A stretch of DNA of 64,000 nucleotides. It comes from Macrocystis pyrifera. Its lineage: Eukaryota; Sar; Phaeophyceae; Laminariales; Laminariaceae. The DNA lies in the NCBI GenBank assembly GCA_031763025.1, contig JASSKH010000010.1, positions 868,001 to 932,000 on the forward strand. The letters run 5' to 3'. Position 1 is the stretch's first letter, and each line of letters begins with the position of its first letter. The position numbers were made by a program, and so were the translations under genes. Shown piece after piece: positions 25,101 through 33,925 of the stretch. The notes beneath the pieces were generated by a model. That model was not told where the DNA came from and made no database searches. It saw only the letters and a program-made list of their open reading frames with translations.

Positions 25101-26549
25101 AGCAGACCAACACCAGTCAGCAGAGCGATCACAGATACCAAAAAACTTCAAAACGAAACCAAAACAGAGAGGTAAAAACTGACTGATGTAAAAAACTTAC
25201 CAGGTTTCATGCAAAAAAAAGAACGAGCCAGAGGCACGAAAAATGTCTCTCCAACCAAACCAAACTCTCCCACACAGCCAGCAAAAACACTGGTCATCCA
25301 GAGAAGGAGGGCTTGTGGATTGAAACAGGGAGGGTAACCTCTCTCGCACTCAAGTGGAGCGAGGTGCTGTGCTGGGGTCCGGACAAGGTTGTTCGGGAGG
25401 GTAACCAGCTTGCCGTACGTAGTGACAGGGCGAGGGTGTGGGCGGTTCTCGAGAGTCGCGGGCCAAAAAAAAAAGCACGATACGTACAAGAACAATGACA
25501 AAAAATACAGGTGGACATATTACAAATTGAGACTCTGTATCATGCATCGTTGTACAAAAACTCATGATTATCACACCACAGCAGGTGCATCAGACACAAA
25601 CATGAAGTGATATTTAGGGGTGTGGGATCAGAAACACGTCAAAAAATTCGAAAAATCGGGAAAATATAAAAGGTCGAAAATCGAAAACATATCAGATAAA
25701 GCTCTGGCGTCCATCGTTGGTTCGTTGGTTCCTTCGCCGCGATGTATCGGCACAGAAGAGTAAAAAAAAAGAGGGGTCCAAGGCAGTAGCAGCAAAGCAG
25801 AAAGCAATCGCGAGCAAAGCAAAGACTGCGTTGGACCACGAGGGAGGCAACTTCACCCAGCTAACGCCGTCGCGTGACACAACGCGGACATAATGGCATG
25901 TGCGAGAGACTGGGGAGGGATGCCCGGGGCAGGCGTGGAGGGAATGGAGAGCAAGCAGAAACAAAAAGGTCTTACCGTCCCAATCCGCGTCTCTGTCCTC
26001 TAACGCGTGACCTTCGGGATCGTCCGCGAAAGACTTCATGCGGGCTGCCTTGCCCGCGTTAAGGCTGTCCGCATCCTGGCTATCGTCATCGAACACGCCG
26101 GCTTGCGGATCAACCCCCGCATCACCACCCTCACCATCGTCCATCTCGTCCCACTCTCCGTCCAGGTCCCTCTCCCCTGGTGCCCCCCTGCGAACTGCCG
26201 AGTCGACCGTAAACTGAGGAGCCGAATTTTGACCCTCGCGAATCGCTGACTCCCCGCCCTCCTTCTCTCCCGGCGCCTGTGGTTGGGCTCCACCACCTCC
26301 CCCACCGTTCGCGTCCGGTGGTGTTACGATCGGCGTGCGCGACGTGGAGGAACCGTCCACGCCCGGCTCTAGCTCGCGTTCGTTGTCTTGGCCGTAGTCG
26401 CCCTCTCCGTCCGAGCTTGATCTGAAGCCCCCCTGCTGGCCGCCGCCCCCGCTCTCGCCCCCGTTTCGGAAAGAGTTTGCCCCTTGATACGACTTCTTAG
26501 CATCGCCGCTTCCTTTGCCCTTTGTCGTGAACTTGAGCGCCCACTTCAT
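813..26549 (-). CDS. Six-exon gene: disordered acidic N-terminus plus TIR-like domain
   Basis: Joined exons (gene order): 26549-25976, 13018-12857, 7477-about 6969, 5902-5674, 3174-3083, 1058-about 813. Intron phases run 1, 1, 2, 0, 2 and every donor/acceptor pair agrees, which is hard to get by chance. The product is about 600 residues as far as it can be read. Residues 1 to about 415 are low-complexity, rich in Gly, Ser, Asp and Glu, and probably disordered. From about residue 415 a TIR-like fold is suggested by FVSHAW, HPD, KYRLI, LWIDYSCVDQ, then RRCDAIL, then SYKSLAHYC and RGWCRLE (compare the S-x-WC-x-x-E box of TIR domains). Known TIR and TIR-like proteins act in immune signalling or NAD cleavage; I cannot say which applies here. 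The C-terminus, any small missed exons and one frame break in exon 3 are unresolved. Confidence 0.6.
1059..3082 (-). other. Intron 5 of the TIR-like gene
   Basis: About 2.0 kb between GTGAGT (3082) and GTGCAG (1059). It is A-rich on the plus strand, with CAT/CAC low complexity at 2720-2950. Nothing coding was recognised. Confidence 0.5.
3083..3174 (-). CDS. Exon 5 of the TIR-like gene
   Basis: This 92-base exon lies between CTGTTGACAG and a perfect GTGAGT donor. It reads DSTRRSKATMRGMREYMRRC and then DAILTVYPGD. Entry is in phase 0, matching the end of exon 4, and exit is in phase 2, matching exon 6. The content suits the helix and strand that follow the WIDYSCVDQ motif in this family (an R-R-C-D-A-I-L-type strand). 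It is too short to be picked out by ORF length alone. Confidence 0.55.
3290..3835. repeat. Degenerate tandem array, unit about 60-70 bp
   Basis: About eight diverged units share the order GGACGTCCCAAAAAAATGG, TTGCAGTTCTTAAGGGGTTT, CACACTA and TTCCAAG. Unit lengths vary and some are partly deleted, so the array is old. No coding content. Confidence 0.5.
3868..3979. repeat. MITE-1 copy 1
   Basis: Foldback element with TTACGGGGGACCATAGTAAA at the left end and its inverse complement, mutated (CCCCCCGCAA), at the right. Centre CCTATTTTTACTAA as in the other copies. Confidence 0.6.
4641..4679. repeat. G homopolymer, 39 bases
   Basis: Uninterrupted G on the plus strand. Unlike most other G-runs in the window, no LINE or SINE tail is attached. 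Confidence 0.7.
4853..4949. repeat. MITE-1 copy 2, left end truncated
   Basis: Begins inside the terminal repeat at CCATAGTAAATAGAACC. The right end TGGTCCCTCGTAA is followed by TA. Confidence 0.55.
5674..5902 (-). CDS. Exon 4 of the TIR-like gene: first part of the TIR-like domain
   Basis: The acceptor GACGACAG precedes a single base finishing the split codon, then ALVRYRDLPDRSRSF. Motifs in order are FVVFVSHAW, AHPD, EKYRLIAEAGDRI and LLWIDYSCVDQ, ending exactly at CAG before the donor GTTTGT (phase 0). The pattern FVSH-x-W followed by W-[IL]-D-Y-x-C-[VI]-x-Q is known from TIR-like or receptor-like proteins of fungi and protists. The intron just upstream ends in a (CCCTA)n pyrimidine tract. 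Confidence 0.6.
5960..6140. repeat. (TAGGG)n pentanucleotide array
   Basis: A perfect run of GGGTA units spans about 6046-6090, flanked by variants (AGGTA, GGGCA, GGATA). Read on the gene strand it is (CCCTA)n and acts as the pyrimidine-rich end of intron 3. It resembles a telomeric repeat but lacks the TTAGGG/TTTAGGG unit. Confidence 0.7.
6575..6893 (+). pseudogene. Coding-like patch on the plus strand, unrecognised
   Basis: The frame reads SELRGTLRCAFNASSGTKTI then DGNECDPGVGPLL, an Ala run, WPGAITGPGSGLC and TPDLSG, ending at TGA. Almost every codon in the first 40 ends in C or G, and three Cys are regularly spaced, as in a secreted or adhesive domain. There is no start and no clear splice site, and a minus frame is open across the same bases. 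It could be an exon of an overlapping gene or a decayed fragment. Confidence 0.25.
6969..7477 (-). CDS. Exon 3 of the TIR-like gene, acidic, with a frame break
   Basis: The acceptor (pyrimidine-rich tract, TTTACAG) lets GC complete the phase-1 codon left by exon 2, giving GVEEGYSSNVSPDNP. The frame then runs through an Asp/Glu tract of about 45 residues (7145-7290). Near 7121-7127 (seven C on the plus strand) the coding-like frame shifts by one: before it the acidic frame has C/G-ending codons, after it a different frame reads GGHARDEGYDLGHDYGGG and AYADGLDSAREAPQ with the same strong bias. Reading six C instead of seven restores one frame. The exon then ends in phase 2 either at 6969 (donor GTACCC) or at 6924 (GTGACG); both suit exon 4. 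Confidence 0.5.
8415..8457. repeat. G homopolymer, 43 bases
   Basis: Longest homopolymer in the window. It directly precedes a copy of the SINE-like repeat R2, in the position of its poly(C/G) tail. Confidence 0.75.
8458..8572 (-). mobile_element. R2 SINE-like repeat, 3'-end fragment
   Basis: Plus strand reads TGTACTCGATCTCATGCATG, then GCCGTAGTCATATGACC, CCTCGCATCCCTACAATG and CGGGACGGAGCATGTCGGG, the conserved 3' part of R2. It breaks off at ACCGATCAGG next to a new G-rich run. Confidence 0.6.
8849..8879. repeat. G homopolymer, 31 bases
   Basis: Pure G, with no recognisable element tail attached. Confidence 0.7.
9203..9368 (+). pseudogene. Coding-like patch inside intron 2, unrecognised
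   Basis: The frame reads RDVTPRTADDIKTFAALAHR, NGVCGVVTELYCSAPKSL, EIAVDSANTASRDGRGL and stops at 9368. Codon use is strongly C-ending (GAC ATC AAG ACC TTC GCC GCC CTC), unlike the A-rich flanks. The frame is open further upstream but becomes low-complexity. It could be a last exon or a fragment of a plus-strand gene; no family was recognised. Confidence 0.3.
12857..13018 (-). CDS. Exon 2 of the TIR-like gene
   Basis: A textbook acceptor (a run of 18 T, then AATGTGACAG) opens a 162-base exon, which ends AAT G before GTGCGT. Phase 1 at both ends fits exon 1 and exon 3. It encodes AKGGFAGGDGGDRRDGDS at its start and a Gly/Ser/His-rich end, continuing the disordered region. Confidence 0.55.
13656..13762. 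repeat. MITE-1 copy 3
   Basis: Ends CTACGGGGGACC and GGTCCGCCGTAA, flanked on both sides by TA (13654-13655, 13763-13764). Confidence 0.65.
15725..15962 (-). mobile_element. tRNA-derived SINE, family T1, copy 1
   Basis: On the minus strand the head is GGCGTCCCCGGTGGCTTGGT (A-box like), then GGGTTCAAGTCTCACC (B-box like), with a GTGGG/CTCAC T-stem. The 5' and 3' acceptor halves do not pair, so it is not a working tRNA. The body (GGGACTTTTTC, GCGGAAAGCGC, GATAAAAATGAAGGCACGTA) recurs in copy 2. Confidence 0.5.
16302..16405. repeat. MITE-1 copy 4
   Basis: TTACGGGAGACCATAGC to GGACCCCATAA, flanked by TA on both sides. Confidence 0.65.
16565..16668. repeat. MITE-1 copy 5
   Basis: TTACGGGGGACCATAG to TGGCCCCCCGTAG, flanked by TA on both sides, 160 bp from copy 4. 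Confidence 0.65.
16690..16962 (-). mobile_element. tRNA-derived SINE, family T1, copy 2
   Basis: Minus strand begins GACGTCCCCGGTGGTCTAGA with a B-box-like CGAGCTCGACTCCC, followed by the same body blocks as copy 1 (GGAACTTTTTCTCG, GCAGAAAGTGC, GATAAAAGCACGTACCG). The two copies are diverged. Confidence 0.45.
17229..17326. repeat. MITE-2 copy, diverged
   Basis: Foldback with CCCTTCAGGACTGCAG on the left and GGTCTGCAGCCCTAAAAAGG on the right, matching the ends of the two better copies at 34.5 and 49.4 kb. Confidence 0.4.
20105..20292. repeat. MITE-3 with duplicated right arm
   Basis: Left arm AGAGCCCATCTTAACGGGGA; right arm GTCCTCCCGATAAGATGGGC. The right 73 bp (AATCAAGTCAAATTG to AAGATGGGCCCTT) occurs twice in tandem. 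Fragments of the same ends lie at about 30085 and 31049. Confidence 0.5.
20682..20746 (-). mobile_element. Bare LINE tail (R1), copy 1
   Basis: A G15 run, then CGTACTCATTTGTTGCTTGC through CGCATCCCTTTCGAGACGG. Only the 3'-terminal 65 bp of the LINE is present. Confidence 0.6.
22197..22257 (-). mobile_element. Bare LINE tail (R1), copy 2
   Basis: It lies between a G29 run (22168-22196) and a second G-run that starts immediately after CGAGACGG. Confidence 0.65.
25976..26549 (-). CDS. Exon 1 of the TIR-like gene
   Basis: It opens at an ATG reading MKWALKFTTKGKGSG and stays open for 191 codons, ending GAC G followed by the donor GTAAGA (phase 1). The composition is Gly, Ser, Asp and Glu rich with short poly-Gly, poly-Asp and QPQAPGE-type stretches, so no fold is expected. 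Codons are G/C-ending. The only upstream in-frame alternative is non-coding-looking sequence, so this ATG is preferred. No TATA box was recognised upstream. Confidence 0.6.
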
Positions 26550-26991
26550 GCCGTGTGCTTCGGTGTTGGTGGGGGGGGTTCAAGCCAAGCCCGTGCGTGC
26601 TGGGCCGAGAGCCTGTATTCGTTGACTACGGGATGCCTCTCACACACTCAAAAAAATGTTCGACCCGCTAGAAAAGCTCAGATGGCGTTTTTGGGAGGGG
26701 GCGGGGGACAGTGTTTTGCTGGTGTTTCGTTTTTTAGTTTGAAAGAAACCGGCGGCTGTGCTGCTTGCTGCTGCAACACAGAACAACAACAACGGCATCA
26801 GGTAGCACGAGTTGTTTGATTGAGTGAGTGCGTAGATACGGTATGCATGTACGATTGTTGTAAGCATGCAGACAAACTTTCAAGTTCACAGCGAGAAGCT
26901 CTCGTGGATGCACATCCACAACAACAAACTATTGTAGGTCCATCATGTATGTGTATGTGTATTGTGTGTATGTATTGTTGCTATATTACCA

Positions 26992-27136
26992 TTACGGGGG
27001 ACCATACATAGTAAGTGTACTATTAATAATTATACTCGTAATAGAACCAAATAATGTTTGTAAAAATAGGGAAACATATAGGTTTTTGTGTCTACCGTAG
27101 GTCCTATTTACTATGATGTATGATGGTCCCCCGTAA
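26992..27136. repeat. MITE-1 copy 6, with internal insertion
   Basis: Longer than its relatives (145 bp) because about 35 bp of AT-rich sequence sits in the left arm. The right end is followed by TA. Confidence 0.6.
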
Positions 27137-27475
27137 TATGTCGTAATAAACGTCCTACAGGTACAAGTACGTACACAGCAGTACCTTGTATTATTAGTCG
27201 TCGTAGTAAGTAATTTATGACATTTTAATAAATTTATTGACGCTTGTTCTTATTTACGACACACAGCAGTCATCAGTAGTGGTATACATTTGTTTACTTA
27301 TCTTATTACTTAGTAGCACACGCACGGCACATGGTACACCGCAGGCAAATGACATCACATGCATATATTCTGACATCATAATCGAAATAAATGTTACCCG
27401 AGGAAAACTCGAGGTACCCGCTTTGCACAAACAACACGAACTATTTACAGCTATACTCGTATGCTGCTACGTACG

Positions 27476-27513
27476 GCGGGGGGCCATACATAGTAAACTG
27501 GACCAAATATTGT
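27476..27513. repeat. MITE-1 left-arm fragment
   Basis: CGGGGGGCCATACATAGTAA followed by GGACCAAATATTGTT, cut off where copy 7 begins. Confidence 0.45.
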
Positions 27514-27515
27514 TA

Positions 27516-27620
27516 TTACGGGGGTCCATAGTCAACAGGACCAAATTTTGTTAGTAAAAATAGGTAAATATATAGGTTTTTATGTATACCACAGATCCTA
27601 TTAACTATGGACCCCCGTAA
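27516..27620. repeat. MITE-1 copy 7
   Basis: Subfamily b: ends TTACGGGGGTCCATAGTCAA and ATGGACCCCCGTAA, flanked by TA. It abuts the fragment to its left, so it probably inserted into an older copy. Confidence 0.65.
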
Positions 27621-27809
27621 TAGTAAAAATGCCTAACGAAATAATTATTATTAAGGCAGTAGGCCCGACTAATGCAATGCAGGTCGAGCTAGACGCGTGC
27701 AGTTACTCACAGAGATTGTGCGATGTCTTTTCTTGATGTGATTCGCACTTTTTCCTGGCTTATTTAAGAGTGTGTTCTGAGAGCAGGGGCGGGGTTTAAT
27801 ACCTTAGAT

Positions 27810-27980
27810 ATATATATTATTATGCTTGCTATATCCGACAGTGTATAATTTCTTTGGCGCGCTTCATAAGATGCGCGCCCCTCCTCGACAAAATAGCTGA
27901 TTGTCCTTTTTAGAACACACTACTACACTATTAGCTGTACACACTGTCGGATATGGCAAGCATAATTATTATATTAATAG
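27810..27980. repeat. MITE-4 foldback element
   Basis: Left arm ATTATGCTTGCTATATCCGA then CAGTGTATAA; right arm CACACTGTCGGATATGGCAA then GCATAATTATTA. A diverged half-copy lies at 28215-28262. Confidence 0.55.
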
Positions 27981-29375
27981 AGAGGAGAAAAAACGGCATC
28001 ATCATGAAAAAATATCATGACAATATTATAGATAGCATAATGATATTAATAATTAATATTATGTATGATAGATATATAATTATCTGATGATGATGTGGCT
28101 GATGGAGAGCTAAGAGTGCAAGCCCTAAGCTACAACATGTTACAGTATATACATACGCCATACATAGCAGAGCTCTTACGGAAGGATATTCGGTTTATAT
28201 TGGAACTGCACATCTACGCTATATTGTCGGAATAAGGCAAGCAAAAGCGTAATTATTATATCGTAATATAGCTACCAGTATTATAGTATACTATATTCCT
28301 CATCGACGTTCCATCCCCATGTCGTTGGGCGCATTCCTGTCAATTGATACCACACAAAACAACAGATATAACAACAGCAGCAGCACAATAAGCGGTGGTG
28401 GTAGTGTTTTTTATACATGCTTTTAGAGGTCCTGGTGTGGGGATGCGGATATCGCCACAGAAAGAAAGGTGCGTGAGATACCTAGTACGGGGGGGGTCTA
28501 TAATTTTAACAGGACCACCCATCTATCTATCTATCTATGGCTTACATAAAAGCTATAATAATATACTGTGCTGCTTTTGTTTTCCGGTAATCTGCTTATA
28601 CAACAGGTATATACTATCAAACATGGCGTCGCCGAAGACACGCAGACCTAGATCGCGTGTACCCGCTCTCTTTCACGAGCCAAGATTCTTAAGGCTACAG
28701 TATAATAGCTTCCGCGAGTAGTATTCTTGGTTATTCCTTTTCCCTTTTCTCTATAGCCCTTTTCCCTGTTTTTTTTTTGCACTCTCCTAGCATGTATGTG
28801 TCTTTCAGAGAGTTCTCCGCCAGCTCTGCCCACAGCCGGTGCGGGTGTACCTTCCAGTTCTGTTTTTATTGTTTCTTTTCTTCGCGACTCTTTTCTTGCC
28901 ACGTTGCATGCCGCATATATCTTTCGATTTCTCGCGTCTCTTTTGGGACAAACCTGCTTCCTACTGTAGGATGCAAATATTTGTTGGTTTAACCGGCTTT
29001 CGCCTTGCAAGTTATAGAGGTGTGGGAATGGGTTGTGAAGCGCTGTATCTTCGATTTATTTCTCAGAAATTTCTGGATGGATTTTGTACCCTCCTGGTTT
29101 CTATGCATCTGCATATATATACCATATACAGTCCTTCAAGGAGGGGGCTTGTGTTATGGTAATCATGATCCCGAATCCCGTCTACTGTCGAGGAGGCGTG
29201 TTTCTGATTAAACGCGCCAGAAAATAATATATAAACCCCCCCTGCTCTCAGAACCCCCTTGAGAGCCAGGAAAGGTGGGACTCATCAAGAAAATATAACT
29301 AGGCATCAAGCTCTGTGAGTATCTGCACGCGTCTAGCTCGATCGACCTGCATTACAGTAATCGGGCCTGACCCAA

Positions 29376-29507
29376 ACTGCCCCCTTTCCTATCCGGTAAC
29401 CTGCTTATACAACAGGTAAACTATCAAAATATGTACTAGTTGCAGTATACTTTGATAGTAAGCCTGGATGCTAGAGGCTGTGGTTACCGGATAGCAAAAG
29501 GGGCAGT
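29376..29507. repeat. MITE-5 foldback element
   Basis: Arms ACTGCCCCCTTTCCTATCCG (then GTAACC) and GGTTACCGGATAGCAAAAGG (then GGCAGT). Part of its left interior (CTGCTTATACAACAGGTA) also occurs at about 28601-28618. Confidence 0.5.
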
Positions 29508-30898
29508 ATACGGGGCTGACCCGGCTATTAATATTGTAGAAACGGGATACCATGAATACCGATGGGGCCGGGCAGCAGTGTGCAGTAAGCCGCGACCCCC
29601 GTGTGCCCCCCGGCCTGTGAGGGGTCTCGCCAGAAACACCTGCGGAGGGCCCCGCAGACGTCATGCCGCACGCAGGCTCGTTTTTACGTGACCCTGTTCC
29701 CTTTGGAGGTAAATAAATTGTATTTGGTGCCCGCAGTTTTCCGATTGGTCGTTCTTCTTGCTTCAAAAGCATGCCTGAGTCAGGGTGTGGTACTTCGTGC
29801 GGGCGTGTGACCTTAACAATTAAGCAGTAATTGTGGACCAGGCCTTCTCGCTCCTCTCTTCGTTCCTTCGTGTACATGTCTCGCGGCGCCGCGCATTTTT
29901 ATGGGTTTCCGTTGCATCAGGAGGCGGTATCGTGGGACGCACGCGAGCCGCCAATGTACTCTGGCAGCACTGGCACAGCTTCCTCAGTATCCAGCACATA
30001 CAACAGTGGCTGTAATGTCGGTGCATACCGGATCAGGGCCCAGCCCTAGCAATACTGTTGACGATTACAAGAAGAGCATCCATTATAGGGCCCATCTTAT
30101 CCAGGACGTGTTCTTTTTTCAACTTGATTTTATTCATTTTTTCTAATTTAATTTGCATCTGATTGGCGGGAGAGTGAATCACCAGGCAGGCATTCTCAAA
30201 GCAAATTATAATAAATAAATTTGAGTGAAAAGTCTTTCTTCGGAACTTTTTTCGTGTGATCTTTTATATTTCAATTTGGAATTTGGGAGTTGATCAGCCT
30301 TGATGCAGCATGTTCTTGGTAGGTCAACACCCCCGGTGGAGTCTGGGGTGATTCTTGGCCGCTTCGGTGACCACGATCGAGGCGATAAAACGCGAACCTC
30401 AACGAGAGGCGACCGGAACAATAGCCGCGCCCACGGCCACAGACCATAGCACATCGTACCCTGGCGGTGGCGCCTTAATAAATATCAGTGGCGGTCGCAA
30501 GCCCAATTTTTCGGCCTGCTCGACCGGTCAACCATCACGAAAGCCGAGCTCACGAGCAAAAAAAACAGAGGATACGCTCGAGACCTCGACAGCTGCATCG
30601 CTGTTTGCTGTTCCGCACGAGGCGCTTGAGGGCTCCCTCCGCCCACCCAAGATACCCTGAGAGTGATAGCTTCCTGTCCTGCGCCACCAAAAAGAAAAAG
30701 AAGGCTGGCAGCGGCGCGCACGCGACAACGCAAACCTTCGTTCTCGTCTACGCTCGTCGCTGTTTGTCGGCTGGGCGTTGTGTGACGCGGTGCCTTATTC
30801 CAGGTTATTTCGAATTATTATTTTGTTTGATAATTTATACACCGTTTCACGATAGGACACAAACACGTTTTTTTCGAAGACAAATCAAAATTTAGTTT

Positions 30899-31010
30899 AT
30901 AAAAACTAAAAAAGCACACCAGCTGCGAGTTCAACCGATCGGTCGATACTCAACTTTGCAAGTTGCGTGAACCGTTCGCGCGTTTTCCATTATTTCCCTT
31001 GTTGAAATTT
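30899..31010 (+). repeat. Dispersed repeat D1, copy 1
   Basis: About 110 bp, including GAGTTCAACCGATCGG and GATACTCAACTTTGCAAG, matching 62998-63104 in the same orientation. Confidence 0.6.
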
Positions 31011-31822
31011 GAATTTTTATTTCCAAATAGCGAAATCTAGCGTTCCGCGTTAAGATGGGCCCTTAAGTAGAATATCGTTTCAACGGCAGTAGCAATGCAG
31101 GGGTTCCACGATAGAGGTAGCACATTTCCGCAAATATGTTTTCTGAATGATGGGGTTCCTCAAACGAAAATCGTCGAATGCCAATCTTGTTTCGAAAAAT
31201 GACGTTTTGGTATACTTGGGGCATGGGATTGTTCATCAGGCTGCGATTAGATTTTCCCTGGAGTCAGTTTTTGGGTGAGGTATGGATCTCCTTAAAGGTC
31301 AAGTGAGGAGCCTCAGAAAAAATAGGGTGAACTTCTATCGTAGAACGCCTTAATGAGTATATATAAACACATGAACCTGCCACAAAACTGCGGGCACAAA
31401 ACATCCCTCTCTGCATACAGCCTGGAAAGCACGTAGCGGTAACAAACCAGGAAAGACAGTCAGAAAGTAGCAAGGCACATTATGATGGACGAATAAAAAG
31501 GTGGTAATGGAAACGAGGGCGTGAGCAAGAAGGAAGAGCAGAAATATAACTCAAAACGTAGTAGTGCAACCGTTTCACAAAACAAACGCCATCGAAAAAG
31601 CACTAGGGGGCGGTGCGAGAAGCTGGGTGTGCTTGTATAGATTGCCGGAGGTGGACAGAGCGGAGTTGGAGGGAGGAAAACCGCGCAGACACGGCGGCAG
31701 TAGCTGATGGGAATGATGAGTCGCGGCGTATGCTGATGAGGGCGGCGGGAGTGGGAGGGTTGGAGGGAGGAGGGACGGGGGGGAGGAGGCGCGCGGAGGG
31801 TAGGGGGGGGGGTGGGGGGGGG

Positions 31823-32590
31823 GGGGTTACTCGATATCATGCATGGCCGCAGCCTTATGACCGTAGACTCTCGCATTCCTACAACGCCGGGACGTAAAAC
31901 GCCGGGTTTTCACCGACCAGGCAGACATTGCTTGCGCCAAATGCGAAGCGCCGTGCGAGATGCCCGGCAAGTCGCATGGAGGGTGAGCTGCATCCTTCTA
32001 AGAACCGTCTGTGAGGCGGACTTGCACATGGAAGACAGCTTCAATGAGTTAATTTAATTTCCGGTGTGGCCACTTCCAGAGACAGCAATGGGAGTACCAT
32101 GTAACTGCCTCATAGGTGTCTTACCATAAACACTACGTGATACTATCATTCCCCTGGTACGGAGTAAAAGTTCTCCGCCCCGCAAGACAAACCCCACGGT
32201 AGGGATACACCCGACGTTCCTGAGCCCCTCACATTAGGAACTCAATATCTCACCCGATACAATGCTTCGAAGAAATTCGTTGGGGTCATCCGACCGGCAA
32301 TTGTATGCGCTAGTCCTAAAACGAATATACGAGTAAATTTTTCACCCTACTGTAACTGCTAGTTGCTCACTCAAGGAACTCAGTTGGTCAGAAACATTTT
32401 GCCCAAAAAGTGCAACCCCTACCGTGGGGTGACTCGCAAGCTGATCTAACCCGACCACCAGCTATGACCGACCGCCAAAACAAGAAAACGGTACCCTTTT
32501 GGTCTTGCTCAAGTTATGAGCCGCATGCTTTACAGTGTCGTTGCCAACCGACGCCAAACCGACGTCAACCCAACCTATATAGAACCTATG
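31823..32590 (-). mobile_element. R2 SINE-like repeat, full-length type with an internal insertion
   Basis: The conserved tail ends in poly(C) on the minus strand (plus strand: G-run, TTACTCGATATCATGC). It continues through GTGGCCACTTCCAGAGACAG and CAACCCAACCTATATA, then meets another G-run. It is about 250 bp longer than the other copies because of extra sequence around 32200-32410. Confidence 0.6.
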
Positions 32591-32594
32591 GGGA

Positions 32595-32646
32595 GGGGGG
32601 GGGAGGAGGAGTGGGGGAAGGGGGGGGGGGGGGGGGGGGAGAGGGG
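32595..32646. repeat. G-rich block
   Basis: G-runs with single A or T interruptions, abutting the 5' end of the R2 copy to its left. Confidence 0.6.
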
Positions 32647-33429
32647 GGACGGGAAACAGCAAATGGTGTGTATGACCGCAGGTTTATGAAAGGAGATAAA
32701 CTCTACGTAGTGGGGTGGGTTGCGATACCAACTGCACGTACCAGCAAGGTGAATATTACGATGCAGGTAATCTGGAGGGCGGGCAGCGAAAACGGGTGCT
32801 GGTTGTGATCCTAGATGGGGGAGACAGGGCTAGTGAAAGAAAATAACGGAGTGCATGTCTTGTTGCGCGGTAATATAGGGATTGTACGTACTAGTTGACG
32901 AGTGGCGGGTAAACTGGTGCAAGTAAACTGGTATTACAAGCAGAGGGTAGGGTTGCCGTTTCCTCCAGGTCCCGTGAGGATCAAAACCGCGGAGCAAGGA
33001 CCGGACAGGGGTGTGTCTAGAGAGTGGGACCAAGTAGGAAGTCACGACACCGTTGACGAGGGAGGGGGATACGTAGCGGTGATGGAAGGCGTGAGTCGAG
33101 GGCGAGGATGGGAGGGAAGAGGGGTGGAGATCGGGCTGGCGCTAAGACACACGAATATTACTGATGAGAGGGTCGATTGGTTCCGCTCAGGGGAAGGGAT
33201 GTCTGCTGTCTGCAGAGGGGTCATGTAGTAGTCTTCCCGAGAGGGGGAGGCAGATTGGGGAGGTGAGGAACGAGGAGAGATGCCAGAAGGAGGACCATTG
33301 GTAGCTTTCCGAAGTGGCAGGAGATATCGAAGAGGAGGGCGATGGGACCAGCTACCTACTGCCTGGGAAGAGACATAGCGCCGGTCGTAGAGAAAGAATT
33401 TAGAGGTGAGAGAAAGTGGGGGGGGAGGC

Positions 33430-33487
33430 AACGCGTCGGGCGGGGGGGGGGGGGGGAGGTCGGGGGGGGGGGGGGGGGGGGGGGGGG
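33430..33487. repeat. G-rich block
   Basis: Three runs of G separated by CG, AGGTC and similar interruptions, immediately before a bare LINE tail. Confidence 0.65.
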
Positions 33488-33547
33488 TACTCATTTGTTG
33501 CTTGCCTTAGTCATTTGACCATTGACCACGCATCCCTTTCGAGACGG
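33488..33547 (-). mobile_element. Bare LINE tail (R1), copy 3
   Basis: TACTCATTTGTTGCTTGCC through TTTCGAGACGG, then G-rich sequence again. G-runs lie on both sides. Confidence 0.65.
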
Positions 33548-33820
33548 AGGTGGGGGGGGGGGGGGGGAGCTGGTCCCAGAAGAGCTTACACTACATTACA
33601 TCCCGGGAGCACAGCCAGGACGATTAAGCCGGCAGCGGGTGGGGCAAGTGATCCTGTTACTCAGAGGGAAAACTAGGGGGTGTCGATGACGGTTGTTTGC
33701 TTACCGGGATGATCTATGTGAGGGCGAGTATGGAGGACCTCGTCTGGGCTTCAGAAATCCTAGTGACGGGGGCGACGGAGAGATACGACGGGCAGCCGGG
33801 ACAAGAGACACATTGAGGGA

Positions 33821-33882
33821 GGGGGGGGGGGGGGGGGGGGGGGAGGGGAGGGCTGGGGGGGGGGGGGGGGGGGGGGGGGGGG
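33821..33882. repeat. G-rich block
   Basis: G23 (33821-33843) and G28 (33855-33882) with a short interruption. Confidence 0.65.
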
Positions 33883-33925
33883 TGTACTCGTGAAATTCGC
33901 GGCCGTAGTCGTATGACCATAGGGG
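33883..33925 (-). mobile_element. R2 tail fragment
   Basis: TGTACTCGTGAAATTCGCGG then CCGTAGTCGTATGACCATA, stopping at G7. Only the last ~40 bp of the repeat. Confidence 0.5.

Larger units (their letters stand above)
13019..25975 (-). other. Intron 1 of the TIR-like gene
   Basis: Nearly 13 kb between GTAAGA (25975) and GTGACAG (13019). It contains GAGG-type purine repeats (13110-13200), MITE-1 copies, two tRNA-derived SINEs, a (CA)n run (17653-17685), a foldback pair (20105-20292), TCGG-rich low complexity (20400-20660, 20930-21060), two bare LINE tails, a GC-rich palindromic stretch (21780-21920) and (GGAT)n at 23607-23632. An extra small exon cannot be excluded. Confidence 0.4.

Noticed and set aside
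25148-25501. Possible extra minus-strand exon (VFAGCVGEFGLVGETFFV) ending in the strong donor CCTG/GTAAGT, phase 1.
   Set aside because: Its exit phase would fit exon 2, but no convincing acceptor in the right phase precedes it and codon use is not biased.
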